A DNA stretch of 64,000 nt from positions 496,001-560,000 of the forward strand of contig NZ_JBBLYU010000002.1 of NCBI RefSeq assembly GCF_037911135.1. The letters are read 5' to 3'. The position numbers were made by a program, and so were the translations under genes. The DNA comes from Phaeobacter sp. A36a-5a. Lineage in GTDB: Bacteria > Pseudomonadota > Alphaproteobacteria > Rhodobacterales > Rhodobacteraceae. Below the pieces are notes generated by a model. That model made no database searches and was not told the DNA's origin. It was given only the letters and a program-made list of their open reading frames with translations. This document shows, in pieces, positions 45,980-54,828 of this stretch; within the stretch, counting starts at the first letter, position 1; every line of letters starts with the position of its first letter.

Positions 45980-46687
45980 ATGGAGCGCACCGGCCGCCTG
46001 TTCGAAGTCATCCAAATTCTGCGCGCCGCCTCCGCCCCGATCCGGGCGGAGGATCTGGCGGAAAAGCTGGAGGTCTCAAAACGCACCGTCTACCGCGATA
46101 TCGCCGCGCTTCAGGGGATGCGCACCCCGATCGAGGGGGAGGCGGGCATCGGCTATGTGCTGCGCAAGGGCTATGATCTGCCGCCGCTCAACTTCGACGA
46201 AGAAGAGCTGGAGGCGCTTTACGTCGGCCTGTCCCTGTTGATGCGAACCGGCGACGGCGCCTTGCAGGAGGCGGCCAAAAGGGTCTGTCGCAAAGTCATG
46301 GAATGCCGCTCGCCCGGAGATCGGTTGCAGGTGGCCCCCTGGGGCGGCGCGCCGCTGGATGATCCTGAGCGGGGCTGCGTGTCAAAGGGGCTGCTGCGAC
46401 AGGCGGTCCGGGAAAGCCGCAAACTGCGGCTCACCTATCTCTGTCCCGACAGCGGCGAAACCCTGCGGGTCCTGCGCCCGCTGGCGCTGATCTACAACGT
46501 CGAAACCACGCTGCTGGCGGCCTGGTGCGAATTGCGCGGCGGCTTTCGCCATTTTCGCGCCGACCGGATGCTCTGCGCCGATCTGCTGGCGGACAGCTTT
46601 GCGGCAGAGGCCGATCTGCTGCGCAAACTCTGGATGGAACAGGGCGGCGGACTTGAGGAGGATGCGGCCCGGATCACCTCAGCCTAA
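45980..46687 (+). CDS. YafY-type HTH/WYL-domain regulator
   Basis: A 235-residue regulator with an N-terminal HTH (RTGRLFEVIQILRAASAPIRAEDLAEKLEVSKRTVYRDIAALQ) and a C-terminal WYL-type ligand domain (LRLTYLCPDSGETLRVLRPLALIY, ETTLLAAWCELRGGFRHFRADRM). ATG 45980 follows GAGAGAG; upstream in-frame ATGs fall within the operator repeats. It is predicted to control itself and the divergent 92-residue protein. Confidence 0.9.
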   Translation: MERTGRLFEVIQILRAASAPIRAEDLAEKLEVSKRTVYRDIAALQGMRTPIEGEAGIGYVLRKGYDLPPLNFDEEELEALYVGLSLLMRTGDGALQEAAKRVCRKVMECRSPGDRLQVAPWGGAPLDDPERGCVSKGLLRQAVRESRKLRLTYLCPDSGETLRVLRPLALIYNVETTLLAAWCELRGGFRHFRADRMLCADLLADSFAAEADLLRKLWMEQGGGLEEDAARITSA

Positions 46688-46811
46688 AGCAGAGCTTGGG
46701 CAGGTTTTCGCCGAGCCAAAAAGACGTTACCTTGTGATGACGGCACCGCAACACGATATTCTCCGCAGCACGGGCCCCGCCCGGATTGAGCAAGCAAAAG
46801 GCAGATTTTTG

Positions 46812-47471
46812 ATGATGCAGATGAAACTTACCACCGCCGCCATCCTGGCCGCAGGCCTGGGCCTGACCGCCTGTACCGATCCCGCAACCGTCGGCACCCC
46901 CGGCAGCAAGACCCAGAGCGGCGCTCTGATCGGGGGCCTGATCGGCGCGGGCGTTGGCGCTGCTGCCAATGATTCCGACCGGGGTCTGGGTGCTGTCACC
47001 GGCGCGCTGGTCGGTGCCGCCGCCGGCAGCGTCATCGGCAACCAGCTGGACGCGCAGGAGCGCGAGCTGCGCCAGTCGATCTCCAATGATGGCATCTCCA
47101 TCGTCAACACCGGCGACCGTCTGATCGTGTCGCTGCCCAATGACCTCACCTTTGCCACCGACAGCGCGGCGATCTCGCCCGCGGTGCGCTCTGACCTGAA
47201 CAAGGTTGCCGCCAGCCTGGTGCGCTACCCCAACAGTCAGGTTCAGGTGATCGGCCATACCGACAGCGATGGCGATGCTGCCTATAACCAGGGCCTGTCG
47301 GAGCGTCGCGCCAATGCGGTCGCCGATCAGATCCAGGCCGGTGGTGTGCCCTACAACCGCGTGCAGATCATTGGCCGCGGCGAAAGCCAGCCGGTGGCGT
47401 CGAACCTCACACCCGATGGCAAGGCGCGCAACCGCCGCGTGGAAATCGTCGTGATCCCGCAGGGCGCCTGA
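46812..47471 (+). CDS. OmpA-family lipoprotein with glycine zipper
   Basis: A 219-residue YiaD/Pal-like lipoprotein. The signal ends at the lipobox LTAC, followed by a Gly-zipper segment (GALIGGLIGAGVGAAANDSD and GAVTGALVGAAAGSVIG) that may insert in the membrane. The OmpA peptidoglycan-binding domain follows (VQVIGHTDSDGDAAYNQGLSERRANAV, ARNRRVEIVV). ATGs at 46812, 46815 and 46821 are all in frame; AAAAGG upstream fits the first. A strong terminator follows. Confidence 0.92.
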   Translation: MMQMKLTTAAILAAGLGLTACTDPATVGTPGSKTQSGALIGGLIGAGVGAAANDSDRGLGAVTGALVGAAAGSVIGNQLDAQERELRQSISNDGISIVNTGDRLIVSLPNDLTFATDSAAISPAVRSDLNKVAASLVRYPNSQVQVIGHTDSDGDAAYNQGLSERRANAVADQIQAGGVPYNRVQIIGRGESQPVASNLTPDGKARNRRVEIVVIPQGA

Positions 47472-47516
47472 GCCTCCTGACGCAGCCATATCCGGGGTGT
47501 TGCCCCGTCCAAGCAG

Positions 47517-47547
47517 AAAGACCGCGCCGCAGGGTGCGGTCTTTTTT
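47517..47547 (+). terminator. Terminator of the OmpA-lipoprotein gene
   Basis: AAAGACCGC ... GCGGTCTTTTTT: a 9-base perfect stem with a T run. Confidence 0.93.
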
Positions 47548-47692
47548 CTGCGCAGTTATGTAACTATTCCAGACTGCGTGGCGTTGTGTGGATGACTGCA
47601 CATCGGCTGCGCAGGCGTCGGGGTTTTCTCACCGGCCTGACGGCATAGGTTTGTCCGAGACAGAAATTCAAAACCGAAAGAGGCATCACACC

Positions 47693-48235
47693 ATGTCCGA
47701 CCCCAAAATCCTGACCATCTCCGGTTCGCTGCGTGCGGGCGCCACCAACCGTAAACTGCTGGCCGAGGCCCTGCGCCTGTTCGGTCCCGCCGAGGTGAGC
47801 GAGGCCGATCTCAATCTGCCGCTTTATGACGGTGACGACGAACAGGCCAATGGCATTCCCGCAGCGGTTCAGACACTTGCGGATCAGATCGAGGCGGCGG
47901 ATGCGGTGATCATCTCCACCCCGGAATATAACGGCGCGCCCTCTGGCGTGTTGAAGAACGCTCTCGACTGGGTCAGCCGCACCAGCAACAAACCGTTTCA
48001 GGACAAACCGGTGGCCGTCATGTCCGCCGCTGCGGGCCGCGCCGGCGGGGAGAAGTCGCAGATGCTGCTGCGCACATTCCTGGTGCCGTTTCAGCCCCGC
48101 GTGCTGACCGCACCGCAGGTGCATGTGGCGGCATCGCAGTCCGAATTCGACGAAGGCGGCCGCCTAAAGGGCGAGATGTATGTCAAAACGCTGGAAACGC
48201 TGATGACGGCGCTGCGGGCCGAAATCGCGCGCTGA
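47693..48235 (+). CDS. NADPH-dependent FMN reductase family protein
   Basis: A 180-residue flavodoxin-like oxidoreductase. The phosphate-binding loop SGSLRAGATNRKLL and the flavin motif STPEYNGAPSGVLKNALDWVSR are intact, as in azoreductase/chromate reductase-like proteins. It would reduce FMN or quinone-like substrates with NAD(P)H. AGAGG precedes the ATG. It is a single gene followed by a 16-base tandem repeat and a hairpin. Confidence 0.92.
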   Translation: MSDPKILTISGSLRAGATNRKLLAEALRLFGPAEVSEADLNLPLYDGDDEQANGIPAAVQTLADQIEAADAVIISTPEYNGAPSGVLKNALDWVSRTSNKPFQDKPVAVMSAAAGRAGGEKSQMLLRTFLVPFQPRVLTAPQVHVAASQSEFDEGGRLKGEMYVKTLETLMTALRAEIAR

Positions 48236-48243
48236 GCGGACCC

Positions 48244-48275
48244 AGACCAGAGATCAACCAGACCAGAGATCAACC
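48244..48275. repeat. Tandem duplication of a 16-base unit
   Basis: AGACCAGAGATCAACC occurs twice in direct, perfect tandem just after the FMN reductase stop. It is a possible variable-number repeat. Confidence 0.9.
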
Positions 48276-48314
48276 AGCCCCGCAGCGCAATCACCGCTTC
48301 GGGGCTGTCTTTGT
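48276..48314 (+). terminator. Terminator of the FMN reductase gene
   Basis: AGCCCCG ... CGGGGCT with an inner GCG/CGC pair, followed by GTCTTTGTG. Confidence 0.6.
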
Positions 48315-48334
48315 GTCGGCGTCTGCCGCGTTGA

Positions 48335-48751
48335 TCACCCGTCGCGGCCCGGCTCGTCGGGAGAGTTGGAAAACAGCGCGATCTTATTGCCGTCAGGGTC
48401 GCGCAGATAGCCGACATAAAACCCGGCGCTATAGGCCGCGCGAAACCCCGGCTGGCCGTCATCAGATCCGCCCGCCGCAACCGCCGCCGCGTGCAGGTCG
48501 CGCACCTGCTGCTGATCGCGGGCCTGAAACGCCACCATCACGCCATTCCCAGCCGAGGCGGCAGCGCCATCAAACGGCGGCTTCACATAGAAATCGGGCA
48601 GGGTCGGCAGCTCTCCCTCCGGCACTGGCAGGGCAAAGCTCAGCCCTTCCGGCCCCTCGCTGAGACCATAGCCAAGCACCGGCAGAAACGCGGTGTAAAA
48701 GGCCTTCGCCTTTGCCATGTCATTGGCACCGATGGTGATATAGGCGATCAT
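48335..48751 (-). CDS. Glyoxalase/VOC-superfamily protein
   Basis: A 138-residue protein with paired beta-alpha-beta-beta-beta modules of the vicinal oxygen chelate fold (YITIGANDMAKAKAFYTAFLPVLGY; GFYVGYLRDPDGNKIALF). Metal-binding residues and substrate are not certain. It is 23 bases from the upstream FAD protein gene on the same strand, so probably cotranscribed. AAGGGG precedes the ATG. Confidence 0.88.
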   Translation of the reverse strand: MIAYITIGANDMAKAKAFYTAFLPVLGYGLSEGPEGLSFALPVPEGELPTLPDFYVKPPFDGAAASAGNGVMVAFQARDQQQVRDLHAAAVAAGGSDDGQPGFRAAYSAGFYVGYLRDPDGNKIALFSNSPDEPGRDG

Positions 48752-48774
48752 TGCTCTGCCCCTTCGCCTGACAT

Positions 48775-49839
48775 TCAGAAGTTATCTTCGACCCGGAACC
48801 CGTCCGGGATATCGTCGTTTCCGTCCAGAACCAGATCTGCCATTGTCCCGGCCACCTTTGGCGCCATGCCAAAGCCGATCTTGAAGCCGCCATTGGCAAT
48901 GAAATGACCATTCCTGCCGGGCCAGCCGCCCAGCATCGGCGCGCGTGAGCGGGCGCGGGGCCGCACCCCGGCCCAGCGTTCGATCACCTCGGCACCATGC
49001 AGCACCGGCAAGGCGGCGCAGGCGCGCGCGATCACATCGTCAAGCTGGCTGTCGGTGCTGGTCGGGTCGTCAAACCTGCGTTCACTGGTGGAGCCAATCG
49101 CGAGGGTGCCATCGGCATGGGGAATGATGTGCAGCCCGTCGGCATATAGCTGCGGCACATCCCCCTCGGCAAAGCGCAGCAGCGCCGCCTGACCCTTGAC
49201 CCCATTGCCCAGCGTCTTGCCCTCGGCCACGCCGCCGGGGCCTGCCAGCCTGTCGTTCAGCTCCAGCAGTCCTGCATAGCCCTTGGCATGGATCACCTGT
49301 CCCTGATCGGCGCCCTCTGCCTGCACCTCGATCCCCATGACGGACAACCCTGCCACCAGCGCGGCACAGGCGCGGCGCGGGTGCATCCGGGCGCTGAGCG
49401 TATCGTGGATGACATATCCGCTGGCGCTGGGCGGCACCCATGGCCCTGCGTCGGCGGCGGCGATGACGGACCAGCCCGCCAGTCCCCGCCACAGCGTCCG
49501 GGCGCTTTCTGCGCGGTCATGGGCCAGATCCAATGTCCGCTGATCATTGATCGGTTGCAGCCGCCCGGTGCGCCCATAGCCGGGAGACACCCCGCCGGTT
49601 GCCTCAACCTCGGCCCAGAAGGCGTCGGCCATCAGCAGGCTTTCCAGCTGATATTGTTTCTTTGGGTTCCAGTTCTCCGGCACATGCGGCGCCAGCGCGC
49701 CGACCAGACCGCCGCTGGAGCCTGACCCGGCGCCAAAGGGATCAATGATCTGGACCTTGGCGCCGCGCCGTGCGCAGGCCCAGGCAATCGACAGGCCAAA
49801 GATCCCGGCCCCGCGTATGGTGATATCCGCCATTGCCAT
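48775..49839 (-). CDS. FAD-dependent oxidoreductase, MnmC1/DAO type
   Basis: A 354-residue D-amino-acid-oxidase-fold flavoprotein with the FAD motif IRGAGIFGLSIAWACARRG, SGSSGGLVGALAPHVPENW near residue 40, and a closing GGFKIGFGMAPK motif. It is divergent from mnmD across 57 bases. In E. coli the two activities are fused in MnmC, which makes the wobble modification mnm5s2U. The likely role is therefore removal of the carboxymethyl group from cmnm5s2U34 in tRNA, although a glycine oxidase-like role remains possible. Confidence 0.78.
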   Translation of the reverse strand: MAMADITIRGAGIFGLSIAWACARRGAKVQIIDPFGAGSGSSGGLVGALAPHVPENWNPKKQYQLESLLMADAFWAEVEATGGVSPGYGRTGRLQPINDQRTLDLAHDRAESARTLWRGLAGWSVIAAADAGPWVPPSASGYVIHDTLSARMHPRRACAALVAGLSVMGIEVQAEGADQGQVIHAKGYAGLLELNDRLAGPGGVAEGKTLGNGVKGQAALLRFAEGDVPQLYADGLHIIPHADGTLAIGSTSERRFDDPTSTDSQLDDVIARACAALPVLHGAEVIERWAGVRPRARSRAPMLGGWPGRNGHFIANGGFKIGFGMAPKVAGTMADLVLDGNDDIPDGFRVEDNF

Positions 49840-49896
49840 TCCTGCACCCTTTCGCCAGTGTCGCGTCGTTCACCACATCACTTAGGGGATTATAGC

Positions 49897-50595
49897 ATGG
49901 CAGACCAGCAGGCCCGGCTCAGCTGGCGGGATGGCAGCATTCCGGTGTCGGATCAGTTCGACGATCCCTATTTCTCCATCCATGATGGGCTGGCCGAGAC
50001 GGAGCATGTGTTTCTGGGCGGCAATGATCTTTCTAATCGCTTTACCGCTGCGGCGGAGGCGGGTGCGGATTTCCATATTGCCGAACTCGGCTTTGGCACC
50101 GGTCTGAACCTGCTGGCCGCCTGGCGGGCCTGGGAGACGGCGCAGGCTGAACATGACACCGCAGCGGTGCTGCATTTCACCAGTTTCGAGGCCTTTCCGA
50201 TGGCCACGGACGATATGGCCCGTGCGCTTCAGGCCTTTCCCGAGGTGGCGCCCTGGGCCGAACGGTTTCTGGCGGTCTGGGGCGGGGCGGGCGTCTGCGA
50301 TCTCGGCAACCTGCGTGTCACTGTCCTCACCGGCGACGCCCGCGTGTCGCTGCCGGAGTGGACAGGCAAGGCGGATGCCTGGTTCTTGGACGGGTTCTCC
50401 CCGGCAAAGAACCCGGAGCTGTGGCAGGACGACCTGCTGGAAGAGGTTGCCCGTCACACGGCGGCAGGCGGCACGGCGGCGACCTACACGGCGGCGGGAT
50501 TTGTCCGCCGCGGGCTGGAGGCTGCCGGATTTGACGTAACACGCAAGCCCGGTTTCGGGCGCAAGCGGCATATGACAAAGGCAATATTGCGATGA
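49897..50595 (+). CDS. mnmD: tRNA wobble-uridine methyltransferase MnmD (MnmC2)
   Basis: A SAM-dependent methyltransferase of 232 residues, equivalent to the N-terminal half of E. coli MnmC. It has the SAM motif AELGFGTGLNLLA, the catalytic-site segment DAWFLDGFSPAKNPELW, and the ending FGRKRHMTKAIL. ATG 49897 (MADQQARLSW) starts the family-like sequence; the in-frame ATG at 49858 adds 13 unsupported residues. Its stop overlaps the next gene by ATGA. Confidence 0.92.
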   Translation: MADQQARLSWRDGSIPVSDQFDDPYFSIHDGLAETEHVFLGGNDLSNRFTAAAEAGADFHIAELGFGTGLNLLAAWRAWETAQAEHDTAAVLHFTSFEAFPMATDDMARALQAFPEVAPWAERFLAVWGGAGVCDLGNLRVTVLTGDARVSLPEWTGKADAWFLDGFSPAKNPELWQDDLLEEVARHTAAGGTAATYTAAGFVRRGLEAAGFDVTRKPGFGRKRHMTKAILR

Positions 50596-51509
50596 CCATG
50601 CGCCCCGACGCCAAGATGCTGGAGCCTCATCCGCCCCGGATCATCCAGCAGAACAACGTCACCGCCGGCGTGCTTCTGATGATTGCGGCAACCATTGTGT
50701 TTGCCTTGCAGGATGGCATCTCGCGGCATCTTGCGGGGCAGTACAACACCTTCATGGTGATCATGGTGCGTTACTGGTTCTTTGCGCTGTTTGTGATTGC
50801 ACTTGCGGCGCGCGCACCGGGAGGTATTCGCGCCACGGCCCGCACCGATCAGCTGGGGTTGCAGGTCTTTCGCGGCGTGCTGCTGGTGGCGGAAATCTGC
50901 GTGGCTGTCTATGCCTTCACCGTGCTTGGGCTGGTCGAAAGCGTGGCGGTGTTTATCTGCTATCCGCTGCTGGTCGCGGCCCTGAGCGGGCCGGTGCTGG
51001 GCGAGAAGGTCGGCTGGCGGCGCTGGGCGGCGATCTCGGTGGGGCTGATTGGCGTGCTGATCATCCTGCAACCGGGCGTCGGTGTCTTTGATCCGCTGGC
51101 GATCATCCCGTTTGTCTCGGCGCTGATGTTTGCGCTTTATGGTCTGATCACCCGCTATGCAGCGCGGCGCGACAGCACGGCGACCAGTTTCTTCTGGACC
51201 GGGGTTGCGGGCATGGTGGCGATGACCCTTGTCGGCATCTGGTACTGGGAGCCGATGAGCCAGGGCGACTGGATGTGGATGGCCGTCCTGTGCCTCACGG
51301 GTGTGACCGGGCATTGGCTGCTGATCAAATGCTATGAGATGGCCGAGGCCAGCGCGGTGCAGCCCTTTGCCTATTTCCACCTGATCTGGGCCGCGGCACT
51401 TGGGGTGGTTGTCTTTGGCGAGGTGATCCGCACCAATGTCGCCATCGGTGCGTCCATTATCGTGGCAGCCGGCCTGTTCACCCTATGGCGCGAACGCGTC
51501 AAGAGTTGA
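50592..51509 (+). CDS. EamA/DMT-family transporter
   Basis: A 305-residue, ten-helix transporter (VTAGVLLMIAATIVFALQDGISR near the start; GWRRWAAISVGLIGVLIILQPG ending repeat 1). An unusually long 20-residue hydrophilic leader precedes the first helix. It is the third DMT gene in the window, with a different neighbourhood from the others. It overlaps mnmD by ATGA, and its last 27 bases overlap the convergent slt gene. Confidence 0.87.
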   Translation: MTMRPDAKMLEPHPPRIIQQNNVTAGVLLMIAATIVFALQDGISRHLAGQYNTFMVIMVRYWFFALFVIALAARAPGGIRATARTDQLGLQVFRGVLLVAEICVAVYAFTVLGLVESVAVFICYPLLVAALSGPVLGEKVGWRRWAAISVGLIGVLIILQPGVGVFDPLAIIPFVSALMFALYGLITRYAARRDSTATSFFWTGVAGMVAMTLVGIWYWEPMSQGDWMWMAVLCLTGVTGHWLLIKCYEMAEASAVQPFAYFHLIWAAALGVVVFGEVIRTNVAIGASIIVAAGLFTLWRERVKS

Positions 51510-53450
51510 TCCGGCCAGTTCCTTGGAAAACGGCACCGGCAGCGGCGGTTTGCCAAGGCGCGCGCGATAGATCGGCAGGCTCTCGGTGACGCGCATCACG
51601 TAGTTGCGCGTCTCGTTGAAGGGGATGTGTTCGATCCAGTCGACAATCCCCGGCGTGCCATCGCGCGGATCGCCGTAGCGTTCCATCCAGGCCTTGGGGC
51701 GATGGGGGCCTGCGTTATAACCTGCGGCCATCATCACCACATTGCCTTTGAACTCGCCCGCCAGATCGGCCAGGTAATTGCTCCCCAGAAGCGCGTTATA
51801 GGACCAGTCGGAGATCAGCCGCCCGGTGGTGTGATCGGCCAGAAGACCCATGTTCGAGGCCACCAGCTTGGCGGTGGCGGGCATCACCTGCATCAATCCG
51901 CGCGCGCCGGCATGGCTGATCACGATGGGGTCGAATTCGCTCTCGCGGCGGGCAATGGCAAGGGTCATCTCCCGCGCCATCGGCAGATCTTTCTCGGCCA
52001 CGGGATGCAGCGGAAAATAGGCCGCTTCCAGCTCTTCGCCGGTCTGTGCGGCGCGTTTGGCGATCATCACTGCCAGATGCGGTTCGTTCATGGCCACCGC
52101 CATCTCGCCCAGCTGCCGCGCCTCGACCGGGCCCAGCCCCTCAACCAGATGGGTGAGGAAGCGTTCCGCCAGGGCCAGATCGCCAGCCTGCAACAGCAGC
52201 AGGCCGGCCTCTGCGACGGTGGAGTTCAAAAAGCTGGCCGCGCGCCAGTCGGGCAGCTGCGGCGGGGTGATCAGATCGGGATCAAAGGGGCGGCCCAGAA
52301 CCTCTGCCGCCAGCAACCCGTAGAAAGACGTCTGATAATCTGCCGCCTTGGCATAGGCGGCATGGGCTTTTTCGATATCGCCGTGGGCACCATAGGCCTG
52401 ACCCAGCCAATAGCCGCCGCGTCCGATTGAGATCGGGCTTTCGACCGAGGCGAGGAAGCGTTCGAAGTGATAGGCGGCCAGCTCGGGGTCGTTGAGCTTG
52501 CGCAGGGCGATATAGCCGGCCAGCCATTCGCAGTCGGAATAGCCATAGCCTGCATCCGCCGTGGCAAAGTGATGGGCGGCCAGCTGATAGGCGCGTTCGT
52601 GGTTGCCGTCGCGCATGTCCTGCCGCGCCAGATCCCGGCGGCGGCGCAGCCATTTTTCGGGCTGTCCCAGTTTCTTGGCCGAGGTGCTGCGGTCCATCAT
52701 CAGGCTGATGGCATCCTCCTGCCGCCGCTTGCGGTCGCGCCAGGCAAAGCGGTCATAGGCGAGACCCGCGTCATCCTTCAGCGCGTCGGGGACGGCGGCG
52801 ATTTTGCCGTCAACGCCCGGCTCGCCGTCTTGCAGGGCGAGGCGCGCCTCCGCCAGCCTGCGCTGATCGGCGCTGACCAGGGACAGCATCTGCCGCGCGC
52901 TGACCTTGTGATTGTCCCACAACATCTGGTCGAGCCGGGCCGCGTGATGCGCTGAGAGCAGCTTGGCGTGGTCTTTCAGATAGTCGTCCTGGATCACCGA
53001 CCCCATCGGCATTGTACGCCAGGCCAGCACCAGCTCGGCCTCGCCTTCGCCCTTTTGCCCGGCCCCGATCAGCGCACGCCCATAGCTCAGCGCGCCCTCG
53101 GCGGTCTGCGGGCGATGGTCGCGGTAATAGGCCAGAATGGTGTCGCGGCTGGCTTCGGCGATCTGCGGCTCGTGCTTGCGCCGCAGAAGGTCCAGCCCCG
53201 GCCAGTCGGCACGCCGCGCCAGAAAGGCCACAACATCAGAGACCGACCCCATGCCCTCCCGCAGGCGGTGCCATTCGATGACGTCGCGGGCCACGGTGGT
53301 TTCGCGCCCGGCACTGCGCCCCGCCTCGCTCCATTTTTCCGAGCGCATCAGCTCCAGCGCGCGACCAAGGTCGGCCGCCATGGCAGGTTGGCCGCTCAGG
53401 CTGGCGGAAATGAGGGCAATGAGGGCCAGAATGCGTGTCATCTCTTGCAT
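51483..53450 (-). CDS. slt: Soluble lytic murein transglycosylase (GH23)
   Basis: A periplasmic peptidoglycan-cleaving enzyme of 655 residues. It has a signal peptide (ILALIALISASLSGQPAMA), a long Slt70-like helical superhelix of TPR-type repeats (residues 30-480), and a GH23 lysozyme-like domain with the catalytic Glu in RRESEFDP followed by HAGARGLMQVMPATA and GSNYLADL. Starts at 53450 (MQEMTRIL) or 53441 (MTRIL) are both plausible; neither has a strong ribosome site. It is divergent from dapA. Confidence 0.92.
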   Translation of the reverse strand: MQEMTRILALIALISASLSGQPAMAADLGRALELMRSEKWSEAGRSAGRETTVARDVIEWHRLREGMGSVSDVVAFLARRADWPGLDLLRRKHEPQIAEASRDTILAYYRDHRPQTAEGALSYGRALIGAGQKGEGEAELVLAWRTMPMGSVIQDDYLKDHAKLLSAHHAARLDQMLWDNHKVSARQMLSLVSADQRRLAEARLALQDGEPGVDGKIAAVPDALKDDAGLAYDRFAWRDRKRRQEDAISLMMDRSTSAKKLGQPEKWLRRRRDLARQDMRDGNHERAYQLAAHHFATADAGYGYSDCEWLAGYIALRKLNDPELAAYHFERFLASVESPISIGRGGYWLGQAYGAHGDIEKAHAAYAKAADYQTSFYGLLAAEVLGRPFDPDLITPPQLPDWRAASFLNSTVAEAGLLLLQAGDLALAERFLTHLVEGLGPVEARQLGEMAVAMNEPHLAVMIAKRAAQTGEELEAAYFPLHPVAEKDLPMAREMTLAIARRESEFDPIVISHAGARGLMQVMPATAKLVASNMGLLADHTTGRLISDWSYNALLGSNYLADLAGEFKGNVVMMAAGYNAGPHRPKAWMERYGDPRDGTPGIVDWIEHIPFNETRNYVMRVTESLPIYRARLGKPPLPVPFSKELAGSTLDAFAP

Positions 53451-53580
53451 TTTCCAACGTTCCGGGGATAGAGCCAATGACGATAATCCGTGACCTGCCG
53501 GTATCAACTCAAATCCCCGGCATGTCCATCACCCAAGGCGGCGCAATCGCGCCTGCACGAACAGCAAAGGGAGCGTGCCC

Positions 53581-54453
53581 ATGTTCAAAGGTTCTATGCC
53601 AGCCCTCGTCACCCCGTTTTCCAACGGCGAGCTGGATCTGGATACGCTCAAACGCTTGGTCGAATGGCATATTGACCAGGGCTCAACTGCGCTGGTCCCG
53701 GTCGGGACCACCGGTGAAAGCCCGACGCTGACCCATGAAGAGCATGAAACCGTGATTGCCGAGGTGGTGAAAACCGCCGCTGGCCGGGTGCCGGTGATTG
53801 CCGGTGCGGGCTCCAACAACACGGTTGAGGGCAAGCGGTTTGTGCAGTTTGCAGCCGAGGTCGGTGCCGATGCCGCGCTGGTGGTGACGCCGTACTACAA
53901 CAGGCCGACTCAGCGCGGGTTGATTGCGCATTTCACCGAGCTGCATGACTGCGCCGATATTCCGATCGTGATCTACAATATCCCCGGTCGCTCGGTTGTC
54001 GATATGACCCCCGCCACCATGGGCGAACTGGCCAAGCTGGAGCGCATCATCGGCGTGAAGGATGCAACCGGCGATATCGCCCGTGTGTCGCAGCAGCGCG
54101 CCTCCTGTGGTGCGGATTTTGTGCAGCTGTCCGGCGAGGATGCCTCGGCGCTGGGGTTCAACGCCCATGGCGGCGTCGGCTGCATCTCGGTGACGGCCAA
54201 TGTGGCGCCGAAGCTCTGCGCGGAATTCCAGGCGGCGACGCTGGCGGGTGACTACGCATTGGCGCTGGAGTATCAGGACAAACTGATGCCGCTGCATGAG
54301 GCGATTTTCATTGAGCCGGGTCTGGTCGGAGCGAAATACGGCCTGTCGAAACTGGGTCTGTGCAGCGAGGAGATCCGCCTGCCGCTGACCGGTCTGACCG
54401 ACAGCACCAAGGCCGCGATTGATGCCGCGATGGTACACGCGGGCCTGCTGTAA
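53581..54453 (+). CDS. dapA: 4-hydroxy-tetrahydrodipicolinate synthase
   Basis: Condenses pyruvate and aspartate semialdehyde in lysine/diaminopimelate synthesis. The 290-residue TIM barrel has the Schiff-base lysine in [10 protein letters not shown], the Thr pair in [10 protein letters not shown], and Tyr in [14 protein letters not shown] 53581 has GGGAG upstream; GTG 53575 is an in-frame alternative. Neighbouring slt also concerns the cell wall, which may be coincidence. Confidence 0.96.
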   Translation: MFKGSMPALVTPFSNGELDLDTLKRLVEWHIDQGSTALVPVGTTGESPTLTHEEHETVIAEVVKTAAGRVPVIAGAGSNNTVEGKRFVQFAAEVGADAALVVTPYYNRPTQRGLIAHFTELHDCADIPIVIYNIPGRSVVDMTPATMGELAKLERIIGVKDATGDIARVSQQRASCGADFVQLSGEDASALGFNAHGGVGCISVTANVAPKLCAEFQAATLAGDYALALEYQDKLMPLHEAIFIEPGLVGAKYGLSKLGLCSEEIRLPLTGLTDSTKAAIDAAMVHAGLL

Positions 54454-54828
54454 GCGCAGAACACCGACCATAGACATGGTTTTTCGGACCGGGACGCTGC
54501 TGCGTTCCGGTCTGTTTCGTTTGGGCTGTCTTCTGTCTCTAACTGGCGGTTCAGGGTCACATCCCCAGCGCCAGATCCGTCGAGAATAAAAAGGCGGCGC
54601 CGCCCCGAGGAAGGATCCCGGGAAAGGCTGGAAGCTGCGGGGCGCGTCACTGCCCCGGTGCCAAACTGTTTTGCACGGACCCCGGCGGCATTCCTGCCAG
54701 CGGGGCCGGTTTCCATGGTGTCCGGGGTCGTAAATCCCGGAGCAGATCGCGATCCCCAGCAGCTTAGCCAATCAGCGTGCAGGCCCGGTAAACGCTGCGC
54801 GCGCCGCCGGGCAACGGGGGGCTAGCCA
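54454..54828. other. 375-base noncoding gap
   Basis: Between dapA and the convergent sigma factor gene there is no credible coding frame. The gap holds the dapA terminator (54486-54522) and a nested stem: GACCCCGG at 54678 pairs with CCGGGGTC at 54722, enclosing a small GGCA/TGCC hairpin. The base composition is GC-rich apart from a short A-rich stretch near 54588. I see no tRNA or known RNA family. Confidence 0.6.
54486..54522 (+). terminator. Terminator of dapA
   Basis: GGACCGGGACGC, loop TGCT, GCGTTCCGGTCT (one end mismatch, one G-U pair), then GTTTCGTTT. Confidence 0.8.
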
